The notes beneath the pieces were generated by a model. The model was given only the letters and a program-made list of their open reading frames with translations. It made no database searches and was not told the origin of the DNA. Shown piece after piece: positions 12,101 through 18,883 of a stretch of DNA of 64,000 nucleotides. The translations under genes and the position numbers were made by a program. Numbering within the stretch: the stretch's first letter is position 1; each line of letters opens with the position of its first letter. The DNA comes from Aquabacterium fontiphilum. GTDB taxonomy: Bacteria; Pseudomonadota; Gammaproteobacteria; Burkholderiales; Burkholderiaceae_C. The stretch is taken from positions 248,001-312,000 of the forward strand of contig NZ_JAAAPN010000001.1 of the NCBI RefSeq assembly GCF_009909205.1, in the 5' to 3' direction.

Positions 12101-12341
12101 GGTTTTGTCGGCTGGTGCAGTCTGGTGGGCTGCGCGCACCAGCGGTCTGCTGGCCAGCATGGCAGTTTCGGCGCCAGCCTGGCGCGGCATCGACCCCTTG
12201 CCGGTGCTCGGCCGGAGCCGGCAGGCCGACGACATGCGCGTACCCGAGGCGGATGACGCGCTCGCGCAACGCGCGGAGGCGTTGTTCGACATTGCGCCCG
12301 TCGGCGACAGCGCGTTCGCCGACATCGATGGCCGGCGTTGA
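3147..12341 (+). CDS. Giant LEPR-XLL / DUF4347 / cadherin-repeat surface protein (3064 aa)
   Basis: The N-terminus carries a LEPR-XLL-type motif (LESRLLFSAD, residues 15-24). A DUF4347-like domain follows (about 72-235) with SHG (His134) and YGCD (Cys177). Next come a DNRLRE-like beta domain (about 242-434), one cadherin-like repeat (about 575-682), a CSLREA-like segment with VSLREAI near 715, and a right-handed parallel beta-helix (about 775-1160). A region with repeated WNGSSW motifs spans about 1286-1695. Eight tandem cadherin repeats follow (1859-2711), then a bacterial Ig-like domain (about 2718-2811) and a Pro/Ala-rich linker. The C-terminus has a hydrophobic segment ending APAWRGIDPLPVL (2982-3018). 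DxNDN and DADG motifs indicate calcium binding. There is no classical signal peptide. Neighbours suggest export by the SecA-like/HlyD system. Role as adhesin is inferred. Confidence 0.85.
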   Translation: MRRVPHPAGPLVEELESRLLFSADLDGLVPLATAGQHAVPGLPPVAAASGWEQSAQTSQQQGMVSQQTTTRELVILDWRVDNADQWRTAIEAEAARSGRAIEVVVLTADRSGLAQITDLLASREGLTAVHIISHGDAQGLALGSDRLDSTTLLAHAGDVAGWARALHAEADLLLYGCDLAADATGRALLGDLAMLTGADVAASVDRTGAASLGGDWDLEHRIGNVDTALAVGLDFQVSWQQVLPTVTFRDGENGYTGTEDTGLEQLGPNNNNSADTVIYAGRSGTYDAFQILFKFNDIVGGSASQIPLGATITDVKLVLTITNQSTFTNPTFSIYRMLTSWSDTSTWNSMGSGVDGIEARLIADVTLAESGNKTYTVGSTAALVATVQGWVNDPSTNHGWYIFNDDYSSRVGFASSEAATIAQRPRLEVTFTAPAPPSLDLDANNSSGAVGSNYNGAYVEGFPEPIADVNDATISAGSGTLTGMTVALTNRPDGVLESLSFEAGTTPITGAYNSATGVLSLSGSATAAQYQEVLRSIRYDNASDNPATTTRSISVTVTDAYGQTASATSSLTVTRVNDAPVITSNGGGATAAVSVQETRTLVTTVTASDPEGTAITYSISGGADAARFSITAGGVLNFTTAPDFENPTDSNADNVYEVTVRASDGSLFAFQTLYVTVTDVSNVLVVDTTADTNDSGLGSSFTIEQLNASKGTDGKVSLREAIIAANNTPGLDVITFNLTGATGVYGEYTILPTSTLPSITDAVYINAASQPGYTGQPRIVLDGEGGAGNGFTLTGTADGSTIRGFVIRDFGGDGIHIQSGSDNHTIVGNYIGSFHADGSNAGLGERNIGSGIQSYGANVTIGGTAADDRNVISGNVSAYNIYLLSGANGTTILGNYIGTDAAGSTAFTSTNGSYGIMIETSSSQITIGGTAAGAGNVISGFSSHGVWATTTGNVTIQGNRVGTDATGSLDLGNAGYGIYVDDGGTVLIGGTVAGAGNLVSGNNGGGIYVGGSAAVTLQGNIVGLNAAGTSALGNTGVGIYLTSSVVTTVGGSTAGARNLISGNSSHGVAIHSSPAAGHVVRGNYIGVAADGTTPAGNGGAGVYIAASNSVIGGKSDGEGNVIANNGGAGIVVNSGHSNLFYRNSIHSNAGLGIDLDNNGVTFNDFGDGDGGANYRNNFPVITSVVTSGGVTRILGSVEYYHGATLYLEFFASPTPDGSGHGEGRTYLGAVQLTTDASTGDASFSIDVAGVNVGDWITAVSNVETGFVGASEFALAVQAVAPAQAPRGKLIWNNNDQFFQFYADWMGSAFGGTGVNGLSFGDDISMIVAAEAPTRREILFIGAADVSGKILAGIWNGSSWSSVLTIPLADPSDVASQYESFAVAYDNATGNAVLVWSNGTSGTAGLSYAVWNGSTWSAIQTITAPVSGEPVHMKLAAHPTRSEMVLAVETSAASNNQYALVWNGSSWGQAQTLGTNSSKQYFELGVVYEQRSGHAMVVYDASAANASEFQYRLWDGSSWSAQATVAAPAGITATSELHTVVLVCDPGSDRLALAAKNAANQLWLHVWDGSVWDAGLVATTSGVTLTDHHPTMALAFESQSGELLAAYGKSAGPNVFFRTWSAATGWSAEQTGPSMGGTDIPYVVKLYADPYSNEIMLVVQDNGADLHTSLWGGGSWGAVSTMDSSTGFTYRENFTFVWYRQAAVIANLDGDARAFVEGSAPIKLDAGGNATVATESADWYDGAALTVEIIAGGQAAEDVLGIESVGQAAGQIAVVGSEVRYGGVAIGTVSGGSAGVPLVVLLNGSATDLAVTALVRSLTYANSNQAAPSTQDRQVRVGLTSEQGQASAPQTVTVAVQAVNDPPVITSNGGGAAAAISINENTTAVTMVTATDVDTAAPLVYAIAGGADAARFTIDAVTGSLHFAVAPDFETPTDANGDNVYEVIVSVGDGQDTDTQAVSVTVLNVNDNAPVITSNGGGTNAAVAINENTTAVTTVTATDADGLGALSYSITGGADAARFSIDAATGVLRFIVAPDREAPTDAGSNNVYDVEVTVSDGSLTDVQAIAVTVNNVNDNAPVITSNGGGAIGAVSVNEGEVDVTTVMATDADAGSVLSYSIAGGADAALFTIDAVTGQLRFAVPPDFAVPLDDDLDNVYLVTVSASDGLLSVQQTLAITVLDVNGDAPVITSNGGGGAAQVDVAEHTTYVTTVTAVDVDPADTLTYSIAGGVDAARFTIDANTGVLSFVVAPDHEAPTDIGGDNLYDVIVRVSDGLNTDSQAITVRVLNLNDNAPVITSNGGGANAAVAINENTTAVTTVTATDADGLGALNYSISGGADAALFSIHATTGVLRFIAAPDFEVPQDAGGNNVYDVEVTVSDGSFTDVQAIAVTVNNVNDNAPVITSNGGGTNAAVAINENTTAVTTVTATDPDGLGALSYSVTGGADAARFSINASTGALRFNAAPDHESPQDAGADNVYDVVVTVSDGVLSASQVIAVTVANVNDNTPVITSHGGALAVSIEVAEGMTDVTVVTASDADIGAVLTYSIIGGADQARFVVDAGTGVLRFVLAPDREQPTDADGDNVYEVEVSASDGSFSVVQAFAVTVTDINDTAPVITSNGGGANAAVAINENTTAVTIVTATDADASGGLTYSITGGADAGRFAIDAATGELRFVVAPDYEAPLDAGANNVYDVEVTVSDGILSSTQRIAVTVLNEDEQPVWTGTIPTLTTRAGQPVTLPASSGPLALVRDPEGAPLQVEMVNGPSHGAVLLTPEGTVTYTPGAGFVGMDQFAVRVSDGALASEVQWVSVRVEAAAVAPVVSTPSPEPLPERPTLGPVQAVEPAAMPPTVGSADGNDEAPSAAAERPTGGGVPGLLNVSPPLEGDVGGDARGLTQAPPLSGVTVGAVRYSTQMWSWFTQSPTVAAGAALSPVEVLVQVMAQAAQGVASTAATDAVPAAFDLGDLGRWPPESGDVDVAVDVQAMRVGGVVLSAGAVWWAARTSGLLASMAVSAPAWRGIDPLPVLGRSRQADDMRVPEADDALAQRAEALFDIAPVGDSAFADIDGRR
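8721..11279 (+). repeat. Eight tandem cadherin-repeat units of about 321 bp
   Basis: The codon for the first Asn of the N-D-x-x-P-V-I-T-S motif recurs at 8721, 9039, 9360, 9681, 10002, 10323, 10644 and 10965. Spacing is 318 bp once and then exactly 321 bp (107 residues); the last unit is 315 bp. Units starting at 9039, 10002 and 10323 share long nearly identical DNA (AVAINENTTAVTTVTATD), more than protein constraint needs, which suggests recent duplication or gene conversion. Confidence 0.9.
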
Positions 12342-12433
12342 GCGTGGACAGCCGTGAACTTCTGACGAATGGTGCCGCTTATTCACCGATTGCGCGTTGT
12401 CAGAACGTTAGAACATGCAGGCAAGCTGGGCGC

Positions 12434-13294
12434 ATGGTCGGTGCGCCGGGGGTGTTGCGCATGTTGAAATCTTGTTGGATGGTCTGGGGGGCGTTGTTGG
12501 CCAGTGTGCCGGCGCTGACGCAGGCAGCCGAACCGTTGAATTGCCTGATTGAGCCGGATCGCGTGGCCGATGTGGGCAGTGCGTCTGTGGGCGTCATCGA
12601 AGAGATGCGCGTGGAGCGCGGCGATTTTGTCAAGGCGGGCCAGGTGCTGGCCCGACTCAGCTCGGGTGTCGAGCGCGCCTCGGTGGCCGTGGCAGAGTCC
12701 AGAGCCCGCGCGGACGCCGAGGTCAAGGCAGCGGAGGCCGCGGCCTCGTTGGCCCGCAGCAAGCTGGACCGCGCCAAGGACTTGGTCAAGGCCAATTTCA
12801 TCTCGCCGCAGGCCCTGGAGCAGGCTGAAGCTGAAGCGCGGGTAGCCGACCAGCGCGCCCAACAGGCGCGTGATGCCCGAGATGTCGCGCAGCGTGAGTT
12901 TGAGCTGTCGGCAGCTCAGCTGGGCCAGCGCCTCATCCGCGCGCCCTTTGAAGGCATCGTCGTCGAGCGCTACCGCACCCAGGGCGAGCGCATCGAGCGC
13001 GAACCCGTCGTCAAGATTGCCCGCATCCATCCGTTGCGCGTCGAGGCCATCGCGCCGGCCGCCATGTTTGGCACCATCCAGCCGGGACAGACCGGGCGCG
13101 TCACACCGCAGCTCAAGCAGTTCGGCACGCTGTCCGCCACGGTCACCCTGGTGGACCGCGTGGTGGATGCCGCATCCAACAGCTTTCGCGTGCGCCTGAC
13201 ACTACCGAACCCGCAACTGAGCATCCCGTCCGGGCTGCGTTGCAGCGTCGAGTTGACCGCCAGCGTGACCGATCGTCCCGCCTCCATCCGCTGA
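12434..13294 (+). CDS. Periplasmic adaptor subunit (HlyD/RND membrane-fusion family)
   Basis: A 286-residue membrane-fusion protein. It has an N-terminal signal peptide ending near ALTQAAEP, a lipoyl half (VGVIEEMRVERGDFVKAGQ), an Ala/Arg-rich alpha-helical hairpin (about residues 70-145), the second lipoyl half (IRAPFEGIVVERYRTQGERI) and a C-terminal beta-barrel. The frame is open back to an overlap with the giant gene, but ATG 12434 or ATG 12461 gives a proper signal peptide, so an upstream TTG start was rejected. At about 286 residues it is on the short side for the family. It sits directly after the giant-protein gene and 7 bp before a diguanylate cyclase gene. It likely bridges the inner-membrane part to an outer-membrane channel; no TolC-like gene is in the window. 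Confidence 0.8.
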   Translation: MVGAPGVLRMLKSCWMVWGALLASVPALTQAAEPLNCLIEPDRVADVGSASVGVIEEMRVERGDFVKAGQVLARLSSGVERASVAVAESRARADAEVKAAEAAASLARSKLDRAKDLVKANFISPQALEQAEAEARVADQRAQQARDARDVAQREFELSAAQLGQRLIRAPFEGIVVERYRTQGERIEREPVVKIARIHPLRVEAIAPAAMFGTIQPGQTGRVTPQLKQFGTLSATVTLVDRVVDAASNSFRVRLTLPNPQLSIPSGLRCSVELTASVTDRPASIR

Positions 13295-13301
13295 GCACCC
13301 C

Positions 13302-14876
13302 ATGACAGATACCGGCTGGCAAGCACGATGGCGTCGATGGCGACGCCATCTGCCGCAGCCATCTGCCACCGTGCGGCTGGCCTGGGGCATGCTGTCGCTC
13401 ACGCTCAGCCTCATCCTGTTGCTGGACTTGATGCTGGGCATCTTCCCCAGCGAGCAGCAGCGCCTGCGTGCCGTGCGTGAGCGCGAGGCCCTGTCTCTTG
13501 CGCTACAGGTACGCGTACTGCTGACCCAGCCTCAGGGTGAGCAACTGCTGGTGCGCCTGCTCGAGGATCTTGCACGCACCTCGGACGACATCGAATCGGT
13601 GGGTGTGCGGCGGACGGATGGCGAGCTGGTCGCCGCCTCGCAAGCCCATGCTGCGCTCTGGCATCGGCGGGGTGACTTGCGGTCAACGCTGGACGCGGTC
13701 AACGTGCCGCTGCGCTCGCCGGCCGGGCTGTGGGGCACTCTGGAGATCCGCTATCGCGAAGATGCTGTCACGGGCTGGCGTGGCTGGCTCGGGGGCCCGC
13801 TGATGTCCTTGCTGCTGGGCGTGGCGGGGCTGGGCGCTGTGGTGTACTACTTCTACTTGCGCCGCATGTTGCAGCACCTGGATCCGTCGCAAGCGATCCC
13901 CGATCGCGTGCGCGCGGCCTTTGATGCACTGACCGAAGGCCTCTTGGTGCTCGATGACCGGCACCGCATCATGCTGGTCAACGCGGCGTTCCAGCAGCTC
14001 TACCCCGCTTCTGACAGTTGGATGGGGCGGCCGATCGCGGAGCTTGGCTGGCTCCGTGATGCGCTGGCGGCCTCGGCCCGCCCCGCGCCCTGGTTAGAGG
14101 CCATGCGCACCGGCCAGCCCGTGCTAGGCGTGCGTCTGGACCTGCCCGCCGAGGGCGGTGCCCGCCATGTGTTGATGAACTGCGCCGCGATCACCGATGG
14201 CCACGGGACCGCCCGCGGCTGCCTCGTCACGCTCGATGACGTGACCGACCTGGATCGCGCCAACACGCGCCTGCGTCAGGCGCTGAGCGAACTCGAAACT
14301 TCCCACGTCCAGATCCAGCGCCAGAACGTGGAGCTGGAACAGCTCGCCAACCATGATCCGATGACAGGTTGTCTCAACCGCCGGGCCTTCTACGCGAGGG
14401 CGGAACGGCATTTCGGGCAGGCTCGGCGCTTCGCGACGCCGCTGGCCTGCATCATGACCGACATCGACAAGTTCAAGAGTTTCAACGACACCTACGGCCA
14501 TGCCGTGGGCGACCAGGTTATCCAGCAGGTGGCGCGCGTGCTCAAGAGCGCGCTGCGCGCCGATGACCTGCTGTGCCGCTATGGCGGTGAAGAGTTCTGC
14601 ATCTTGCTGCCGGCCACGACCCTGGAAGACGCCATGCTGGTGGCCCAGCGCATGCGCGCCCGCATCGAAGCAGAGGCGGGCACGGCGATCGAGAACATTC
14701 CCGGGCTGCGCATCACCTCCAGCTTCGGGGTGTGCACGCTCCCCGAGCGGCCGGTCGAGTCGCTCGACAAGCTCATCGAGCAGGCCGATGCCGGGCTGTA
14801 TGCCGCCAAGGAGTCGGGGCGCAACCGGGTGTGTTACGCACCCCAGGCCGAACCCGAAGCCACCGCAGTGGGCTGA
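13302..14876 (+). CDS. Membrane PAS-GGDEF diguanylate cyclase
   Basis: A 524-residue protein with a transmembrane segment near residues 27-47, a periplasmic stretch, a second segment near 165-187, a PAS-like domain (about 205-320), a short coiled coil and a C-terminal GGDEF domain. The active-site loop is GGEEF (428-432), a functional variant. An inhibitory-site motif RADD (419-422) lies five residues upstream, so product inhibition by c-di-GMP is expected. DIDKFKSFNDTYGH holds the metal-binding Asp. It follows the adaptor gene by 7 bp and closes the operon of the giant surface protein. I infer that it links periplasmic or membrane state to c-di-GMP and so to display of the adhesin. Confidence 0.88.
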   Translation: MTDTGWQARWRRWRRHLPQPSATVRLAWGMLSLTLSLILLLDLMLGIFPSEQQRLRAVREREALSLALQVRVLLTQPQGEQLLVRLLEDLARTSDDIESVGVRRTDGELVAASQAHAALWHRRGDLRSTLDAVNVPLRSPAGLWGTLEIRYREDAVTGWRGWLGGPLMSLLLGVAGLGAVVYYFYLRRMLQHLDPSQAIPDRVRAAFDALTEGLLVLDDRHRIMLVNAAFQQLYPASDSWMGRPIAELGWLRDALAASARPAPWLEAMRTGQPVLGVRLDLPAEGGARHVLMNCAAITDGHGTARGCLVTLDDVTDLDRANTRLRQALSELETSHVQIQRQNVELEQLANHDPMTGCLNRRAFYARAERHFGQARRFATPLACIMTDIDKFKSFNDTYGHAVGDQVIQQVARVLKSALRADDLLCRYGGEEFCILLPATTLEDAMLVAQRMRARIEAEAGTAIENIPGLRITSSFGVCTLPERPVESLDKLIEQADAGLYAAKESGRNRVCYAPQAEPEATAVG

Positions 14877-14911
14877 GAGCATGCCGGCATGATCCGCACA
14901 GCGGATGCCTT

Positions 14912-14928
14912 CAGATGCGCGGCATCTG
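14912..14928. terminator. Short perfect hairpin after the surface-protein operon
   Basis: CAGATGC and GCATCTG form a perfect 7-bp stem with a GCG loop. No T-tract follows, so termination here is only a guess. The rest of 14877-15011 shows no gene. Confidence 0.3.
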
Positions 14929-15011
14929 GCGCCTGAAGCACGCTCTTGTCTGCCCAGGTCATGGCAAGGCGGTGTGCAATGAGCCTCCTGATTCGACTGG
15001 AGCCCGTTGCC

Positions 15012-15890
15012 ATGAGCCACAGCACACGCCCCATGCAAGCGCGCGAGCAGCTGGATTTCCAGCTGGATGAGCGCATTCCCCGTTTCTGGAACGGCGGGGA
15101 TCCTTACAAGACGCGCTTCTTTGACGCCATGTCGCTGACCTTCCCGATTGGTGAGCGCTATTTCATCAGCACCGTGCGCGCCTACCGGGACCAGATCACC
15201 GACCCCAAGCTGCGACAGGAGGTGAAGGAATTCACCCGGCAGGAGGCCCAGCACGGCATCGTGCACGCCCGCTTCAACGAGATGCTCGAAAAGCAGGGGC
15301 TGAACGTGGCGTGGACGCAGCGCTTCCTCGACCGCAAGTTCAAGTGGCAGCTGTCCAGCTGGTCGCGGGCTTTCAACCTGTCATACACGGCGGCGGCTGA
15401 ACACCTGACGGCGATGATGTGCACCACCTTGATGGAGCGCCCCGACATCATCGCCGGCTTCGATCATCGCATTCGGGCCATGTACACCTGGCATTCGATC
15501 GAAGAGGTCGAGCACAAGGCCGTGTGCTTTGACGTGCTCACCAAAGTGGCCAAGGCGGGCTACCTCACCCGCATTGCAGGGCTGATCTACTTCAGCATCG
15601 AGTACCCCATCGGCAACTGGTACATGGTCAACCACATGCTGAAGGACGACGGCTTTGGCTTCTGGCAGCGCATGAAGATGCTGGCCAAGGGCGCCTGGTG
15701 GCTGTACAAGCCGGGTGGCGTTTTCCTGCCTGCGTTGGGTTACTACCTGAGTTACTTCAAGCCTGGGTTCCACCCCTGGCAGCATCAGGAGATGGGCCAC
15801 TACCAGACCTGGCTGGATGCGTTCAATCGCACGGGCGATGCGGTGGCGGCCGGCGATGTGTATGCGCGTGAGGTGATGGGGGCGCGCTGA
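15012..15890 (+). CDS. Predicted metal-dependent hydrolase (PF10118 family)
   Basis: A 292-residue protein that matches the COG3687/PF10118 group, ferritin-like helical proteins annotated as metal-dependent hydrolases. Visible metal-ligand candidates are RQEAQHGIVH (about residues 77-86) and the EEVEHK motif. The C-terminal half has several hydrophobic segments (YLTRIAGLIYFSIEY, FLPALGYYLSYF) that suggest membrane association. I chose ATG 15012 because a GGAG lies about 8 bp upstream; in-frame starts at 14961 and 14979 are also possible. It is a single gene between two operons of different strand. The substrate is not known; members often lie near lipid or fatty-acid genes, as here. Confidence 0.75.
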   Translation: MSHSTRPMQAREQLDFQLDERIPRFWNGGDPYKTRFFDAMSLTFPIGERYFISTVRAYRDQITDPKLRQEVKEFTRQEAQHGIVHARFNEMLEKQGLNVAWTQRFLDRKFKWQLSSWSRAFNLSYTAAAEHLTAMMCTTLMERPDIIAGFDHRIRAMYTWHSIEEVEHKAVCFDVLTKVAKAGYLTRIAGLIYFSIEYPIGNWYMVNHMLKDDGFGFWQRMKMLAKGAWWLYKPGGVFLPALGYYLSYFKPGFHPWQHQEMGHYQTWLDAFNRTGDAVAAGDVYAREVMGAR

Positions 15891-15905
15891 AGGCGCATGA
15901 AAGGC

Positions 15906-15934
15906 GGCGCTGAAGGGCGCTGAGGGGGCGCTGA
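15906..15934 (+). repeat. Three short direct repeats GGCGCTGA
   Basis: GGCGCTGA occurs at 15906, 15916 and 15927, just after the stop of the hydrolase gene. The stop itself lies in a similar GCGCGCTGA. It looks like local slippage in the 114-bp convergent gap. No other signal is seen between 15891 and 16004. Confidence 0.6.
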
Positions 15935-16004
15935 GGGCACCGCGGGTCTGCGATCGGAGCCGGTCTGGCACCCCCGGTGCCACGTGCGAGGACAATGGCG
16001 AACC

Positions 16005-16898
16005 TCAGGCCGCCACAGCCTGCACCCCATGCGCCGATGCCGGCTTCAGGCCCAGCATCTCGCGGGCCTCTGCGGGCGAGGCCACCTCGCGACCCGCACG
16101 GCGCGCACACGCCGCCAGGGCCTCGATGAGCTGCCCGTTGCCCGTGGTCTTCTCGCCGCCGGGCAGGTAGAAGGTGTCTTCCACGCCGGTGCGCAGCATG
16201 CCGCCGAGCTCGGCCGTGGCCTGGTGTACGGCCCAGATCTCTTCGCGGCCGATCAGCGTGGTCTGCCAGATGGTGCCGGGTTCGCGGTACTTCACCAGCA
16301 GCTTGAGCAGATCCGCATCAGCGGGCATGCCCGAGGCCACGCCCATCACGAAGTTGTACTCCAGCACGTCGGCCATGCCCGCCTTGCGGTACATGCCCAC
16401 CGAGCGCACGATGCCCACGTCGAAGCATTCGAACTCTGGGCGCGTGCCGGTTTCGTTCATCACGTCGATCATGGCCTTGACCTTGTCGACGGTGTTGTCG
16501 AAGAGCATGGGCGGCCAGGCCCACTGGCCGTTGTCCTTGATCTTCAGGTAGTTGAGGCTGCCGGCGTTGCAGGCCGCGATCTCGGGGCGCACCGCGCGAA
16601 TGCAGGCCGAAGGGCCGCTGATGTCGGGGCCGACCACGCCGGTGGTCAGGTTGATGATGACACCCGGGCAGGCCTCGCGGATGGCGGTGTCGATCTCGCC
16701 GGCCACAGCGGGGTCCCAGCTCGGAAAGCGCCCCATGCCGGGCTCCTGGCGGCGCAGGTGCACGTGCATGATCGAGGCGCCGGCGTCGTAGGCCTCGCGC
16801 GCGGCGGCGGCCATTTCCTTGGCGGTGACGGGCACCGGGTGTTGCGCCGGGTCGGTGAGCACGCCGGTGAGCGCGCAGGTGAGGATGGCCTTGTCCAT
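16005..16898 (-). CDS. BKACE family beta-keto acid cleavage enzyme (DUF849)
   Basis: A 297-residue TIM-barrel protein of the 3-keto-5-aminohexanoate cleavage (BKACE) family. Family members condense a beta-keto acid with acetyl-CoA and release acetoacetate plus a new CoA ester. The zinc-binding HVHLR (His45, His47) is present, as are INLTTG and GMGRFPS. The start codon is separated from the stop of the biotin carboxylase gene by one base (TGA-C-ATG), so the two are translationally coupled. In liu-type operons this last place is usually taken by HMG-CoA lyase. I infer that this enzyme does the C-C cleavage step in its stead, on an unknown substrate. Confidence 0.85.
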   Translation of the reverse strand: MDKAILTCALTGVLTDPAQHPVPVTAKEMAAAAREAYDAGASIMHVHLRRQEPGMGRFPSWDPAVAGEIDTAIREACPGVIINLTTGVVGPDISGPSACIRAVRPEIAACNAGSLNYLKIKDNGQWAWPPMLFDNTVDKVKAMIDVMNETGTRPEFECFDVGIVRSVGMYRKAGMADVLEYNFVMGVASGMPADADLLKLLVKYREPGTIWQTTLIGREEIWAVHQATAELGGMLRTGVEDTFYLPGGEKTTGNGQLIEALAACARRAGREVASPAEAREMLGLKPASAHGVQAVAA

Positions 16899-16899
16899 G

Positions 16900-18876
16900 T
16901 CAGTTGTCCTTGGTGAGTTCGATGTCGATCAGCAGGGCCTTGGCCTGCACCTGGGCGCCCTGGGCTGTGTGCACGGCCTTGATGACGCCCGGTGCCTGGG
17001 CGTTGAGCCACATTTCCATCTTCATGGCCTCGATGGCGAGCAGCGGCTGGCCTTCGGTGATGGCGTCACCGGCCTGCACCAGCACCTGGGTGACGGTCCC
17101 GGCCACGGGCGCCAGGGCGCGGCTCGGGTCGAGGGCGTTGCCCGCGTCCGGCCAAGCCGAGACCTCGGTGAAGGTGAAGACGGCGGCGTCGATGACGAGG
17201 TTCAAGGTGTCGCCCAGCCACACCGCGCGCACGCGGCGCTGCACGCCATCGAGCTCGATGCGGGCTTCACCGCGCTCGGCGTTGTCGCTCAGCAGGCGCA
17301 CGGTAACGGGGGCGGCCTGCGGGCTCATCGCCATGCGGTAGACGCCATCAGAGGCTGCGCCCACGCGCAGGGTGCGCTTGATGCTGTCTTGTTGCAACGG
17401 CAGGTCCCATGCGCTGACGCTGTCGGCGCGAAGCAGGGATGTCGTGCCTTGCTGGCGCGCGCCGAACAGGGCGCCCGCAATCAACCAGGCCTCGTCAGAT
17501 GCGACCGGCGCCTGCAGGATCGGGTCACCATCGGCCTGCCACTGGTCGATCAGCGTGGTGGTCATGCTGCCGGCGCGAAAGCGCGGGTGGTCGACCAGGT
17601 CGCGCAGGAACCGGGCGTTGTGCTTCAGACCCAGCAGTGGCGCGTCGTCCAGCGTGGCCATCAGGCGGCGGATGGCGTCGGCGCGGTCGCGGCCGTGCAC
17701 GATGAGCTTGGCCACCATCGGGTCGTAGTGGGGCGTGACCTCCCCGCCTTCGCGGATGCCGTCGTCGATGCGCACGCCCTCGTACAGTGCTTGCGCAGGG
17801 CGCCACCATTGCACCGGGCCAGTCTGCGGCGCAAAACCGGCGTACGGGTCTTCGGCGTACAGGCGTGCTTCGATGGCGTGGCCGCTCAAGGTGATGTCTT
17901 CCTGCTTGACCGGCAGCGGCTGGCCATCGGCCACGCGGATCTGCCACTCGACCAGGTCGAAGCCCGAGACCATTTCGGTGACCGGGTGCTCCACCTGCAG
18001 GCGGGTGTTCATCTCCAGGAAGTAGTGGTTGAGGTCCTGATCGACGATGTACTCGATGGTGCCCGCACCGCGGTAGCCGATGGCCTGGGCAGCCAGCACG
18101 GCGTCGCGGCCCATGCGCTCACGCATCGCGGGGCTCACCACGGGCGAGGGCGATTCTTCGATCACCTTCTGGCGGCGGCGTTGCGCCGTGCAGTCGCGCT
18201 CGCCGATGTAGACAGCGTTGCCGTGGGCGTCTGCGAAGACCTGGATCTCGATGTGGCGGCCATCCAGGATCAGGCGCTCGAGCATCAGCGTGCCGTCGCC
18301 GAAGGCGTTCTGGGCCTCGCGGCGCGCACTGGTGATGGCTTGCGCCAATTCGGCCTTTTCATGCACCAGGCGCATGCCGCGCCCGCCGCCGCCACTCACC
18401 GCCTTGACCAGCAGCGGGTAGCCCAGGCGCTCTGCCTGCTCGATCAGCGTGGCGTCGTCCTGCTTGTCGCCCAGGTAGCCGGGCGCGCAGGGCACGCCCG
18501 CTTCGATCATGGCGCGCTTGGCACCAGCCTTGTCGCCCATCACGCGGATGGCCTCCGGGCCAGGGCCGATGAAGGTCACGCCCGCGTCGGCGCAGGCCTG
18601 CGCGAAGTCGGCGTTCTCAGACAGGAAGCCGTAGCCCGGGTGCAGCGCGTTGGCGGCGGTCTTGCGGCAGGCGGCGAGCAGCGCCTCCACGTTCAGATAG
18701 GACTGTGCCGCAGCGGCCGGGCCAATGCAGACGGCCTCGTCGGCCAGCGACACATGCGGCGCCTGCGCATCGGCCTCGCTGAAGACGGCCACCGTGCGGT
18801 AACCGAGCTTGCGGGCAGTGCGGATGACGCGGCAGGCGATCTCTCCACGGTTGGCGATCAGGATTTTCGTGATCAT
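16900..18876 (-). CDS. Acyl-CoA carboxylase alpha subunit (biotin carboxylase + BCCP; methylcrotonyl/geranyl-CoA type)
   Basis: A 658-residue biotin-dependent carboxylase subunit. The N-terminal biotin carboxylase begins MITKILIANRGEIA. The ATP-grasp Gly-rich loop SGGGGRGM and HIEIQVFAD and EMNTRLQVEHPVTE are visible. The C-terminal BCCP domain has EAMKMEM with the biotinyl lysine at about residue 619. With the linked carboxyltransferase it would carboxylate a 2-enoyl-CoA. Start ATG 18876 was chosen because the protein then begins at the usual family position; an upstream in-frame extension would overlap the hydratase gene. The gene follows the enoyl-CoA hydratase gene by 7 bp. Whether it acts on 3-methylcrotonyl-CoA (LiuD) or geranyl-CoA (AtuF) cannot be told by eye. 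Confidence 0.88.
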   Translation of the reverse strand: MITKILIANRGEIACRVIRTARKLGYRTVAVFSEADAQAPHVSLADEAVCIGPAAAAQSYLNVEALLAACRKTAANALHPGYGFLSENADFAQACADAGVTFIGPGPEAIRVMGDKAGAKRAMIEAGVPCAPGYLGDKQDDATLIEQAERLGYPLLVKAVSGGGGRGMRLVHEKAELAQAITSARREAQNAFGDGTLMLERLILDGRHIEIQVFADAHGNAVYIGERDCTAQRRRQKVIEESPSPVVSPAMRERMGRDAVLAAQAIGYRGAGTIEYIVDQDLNHYFLEMNTRLQVEHPVTEMVSGFDLVEWQIRVADGQPLPVKQEDITLSGHAIEARLYAEDPYAGFAPQTGPVQWWRPAQALYEGVRIDDGIREGGEVTPHYDPMVAKLIVHGRDRADAIRRLMATLDDAPLLGLKHNARFLRDLVDHPRFRAGSMTTTLIDQWQADGDPILQAPVASDEAWLIAGALFGARQQGTTSLLRADSVSAWDLPLQQDSIKRTLRVGAASDGVYRMAMSPQAAPVTVRLLSDNAERGEARIELDGVQRRVRAVWLGDTLNLVIDAAVFTFTEVSAWPDAGNALDPSRALAPVAGTVTQVLVQAGDAITEGQPLLAIEAMKMEMWLNAQAPGVIKAVHTAQGAQVQAKALLIDIELTKDN

Positions 18877-18883
18877 GATGTGA

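Noticed and set aside
12338-12433. Extended HlyD start at TTG overlapping the giant gene
   Set aside because: It would bury the signal peptide behind about 30 polar residues. ATG 12434 or 12461 fits an exported adaptor.
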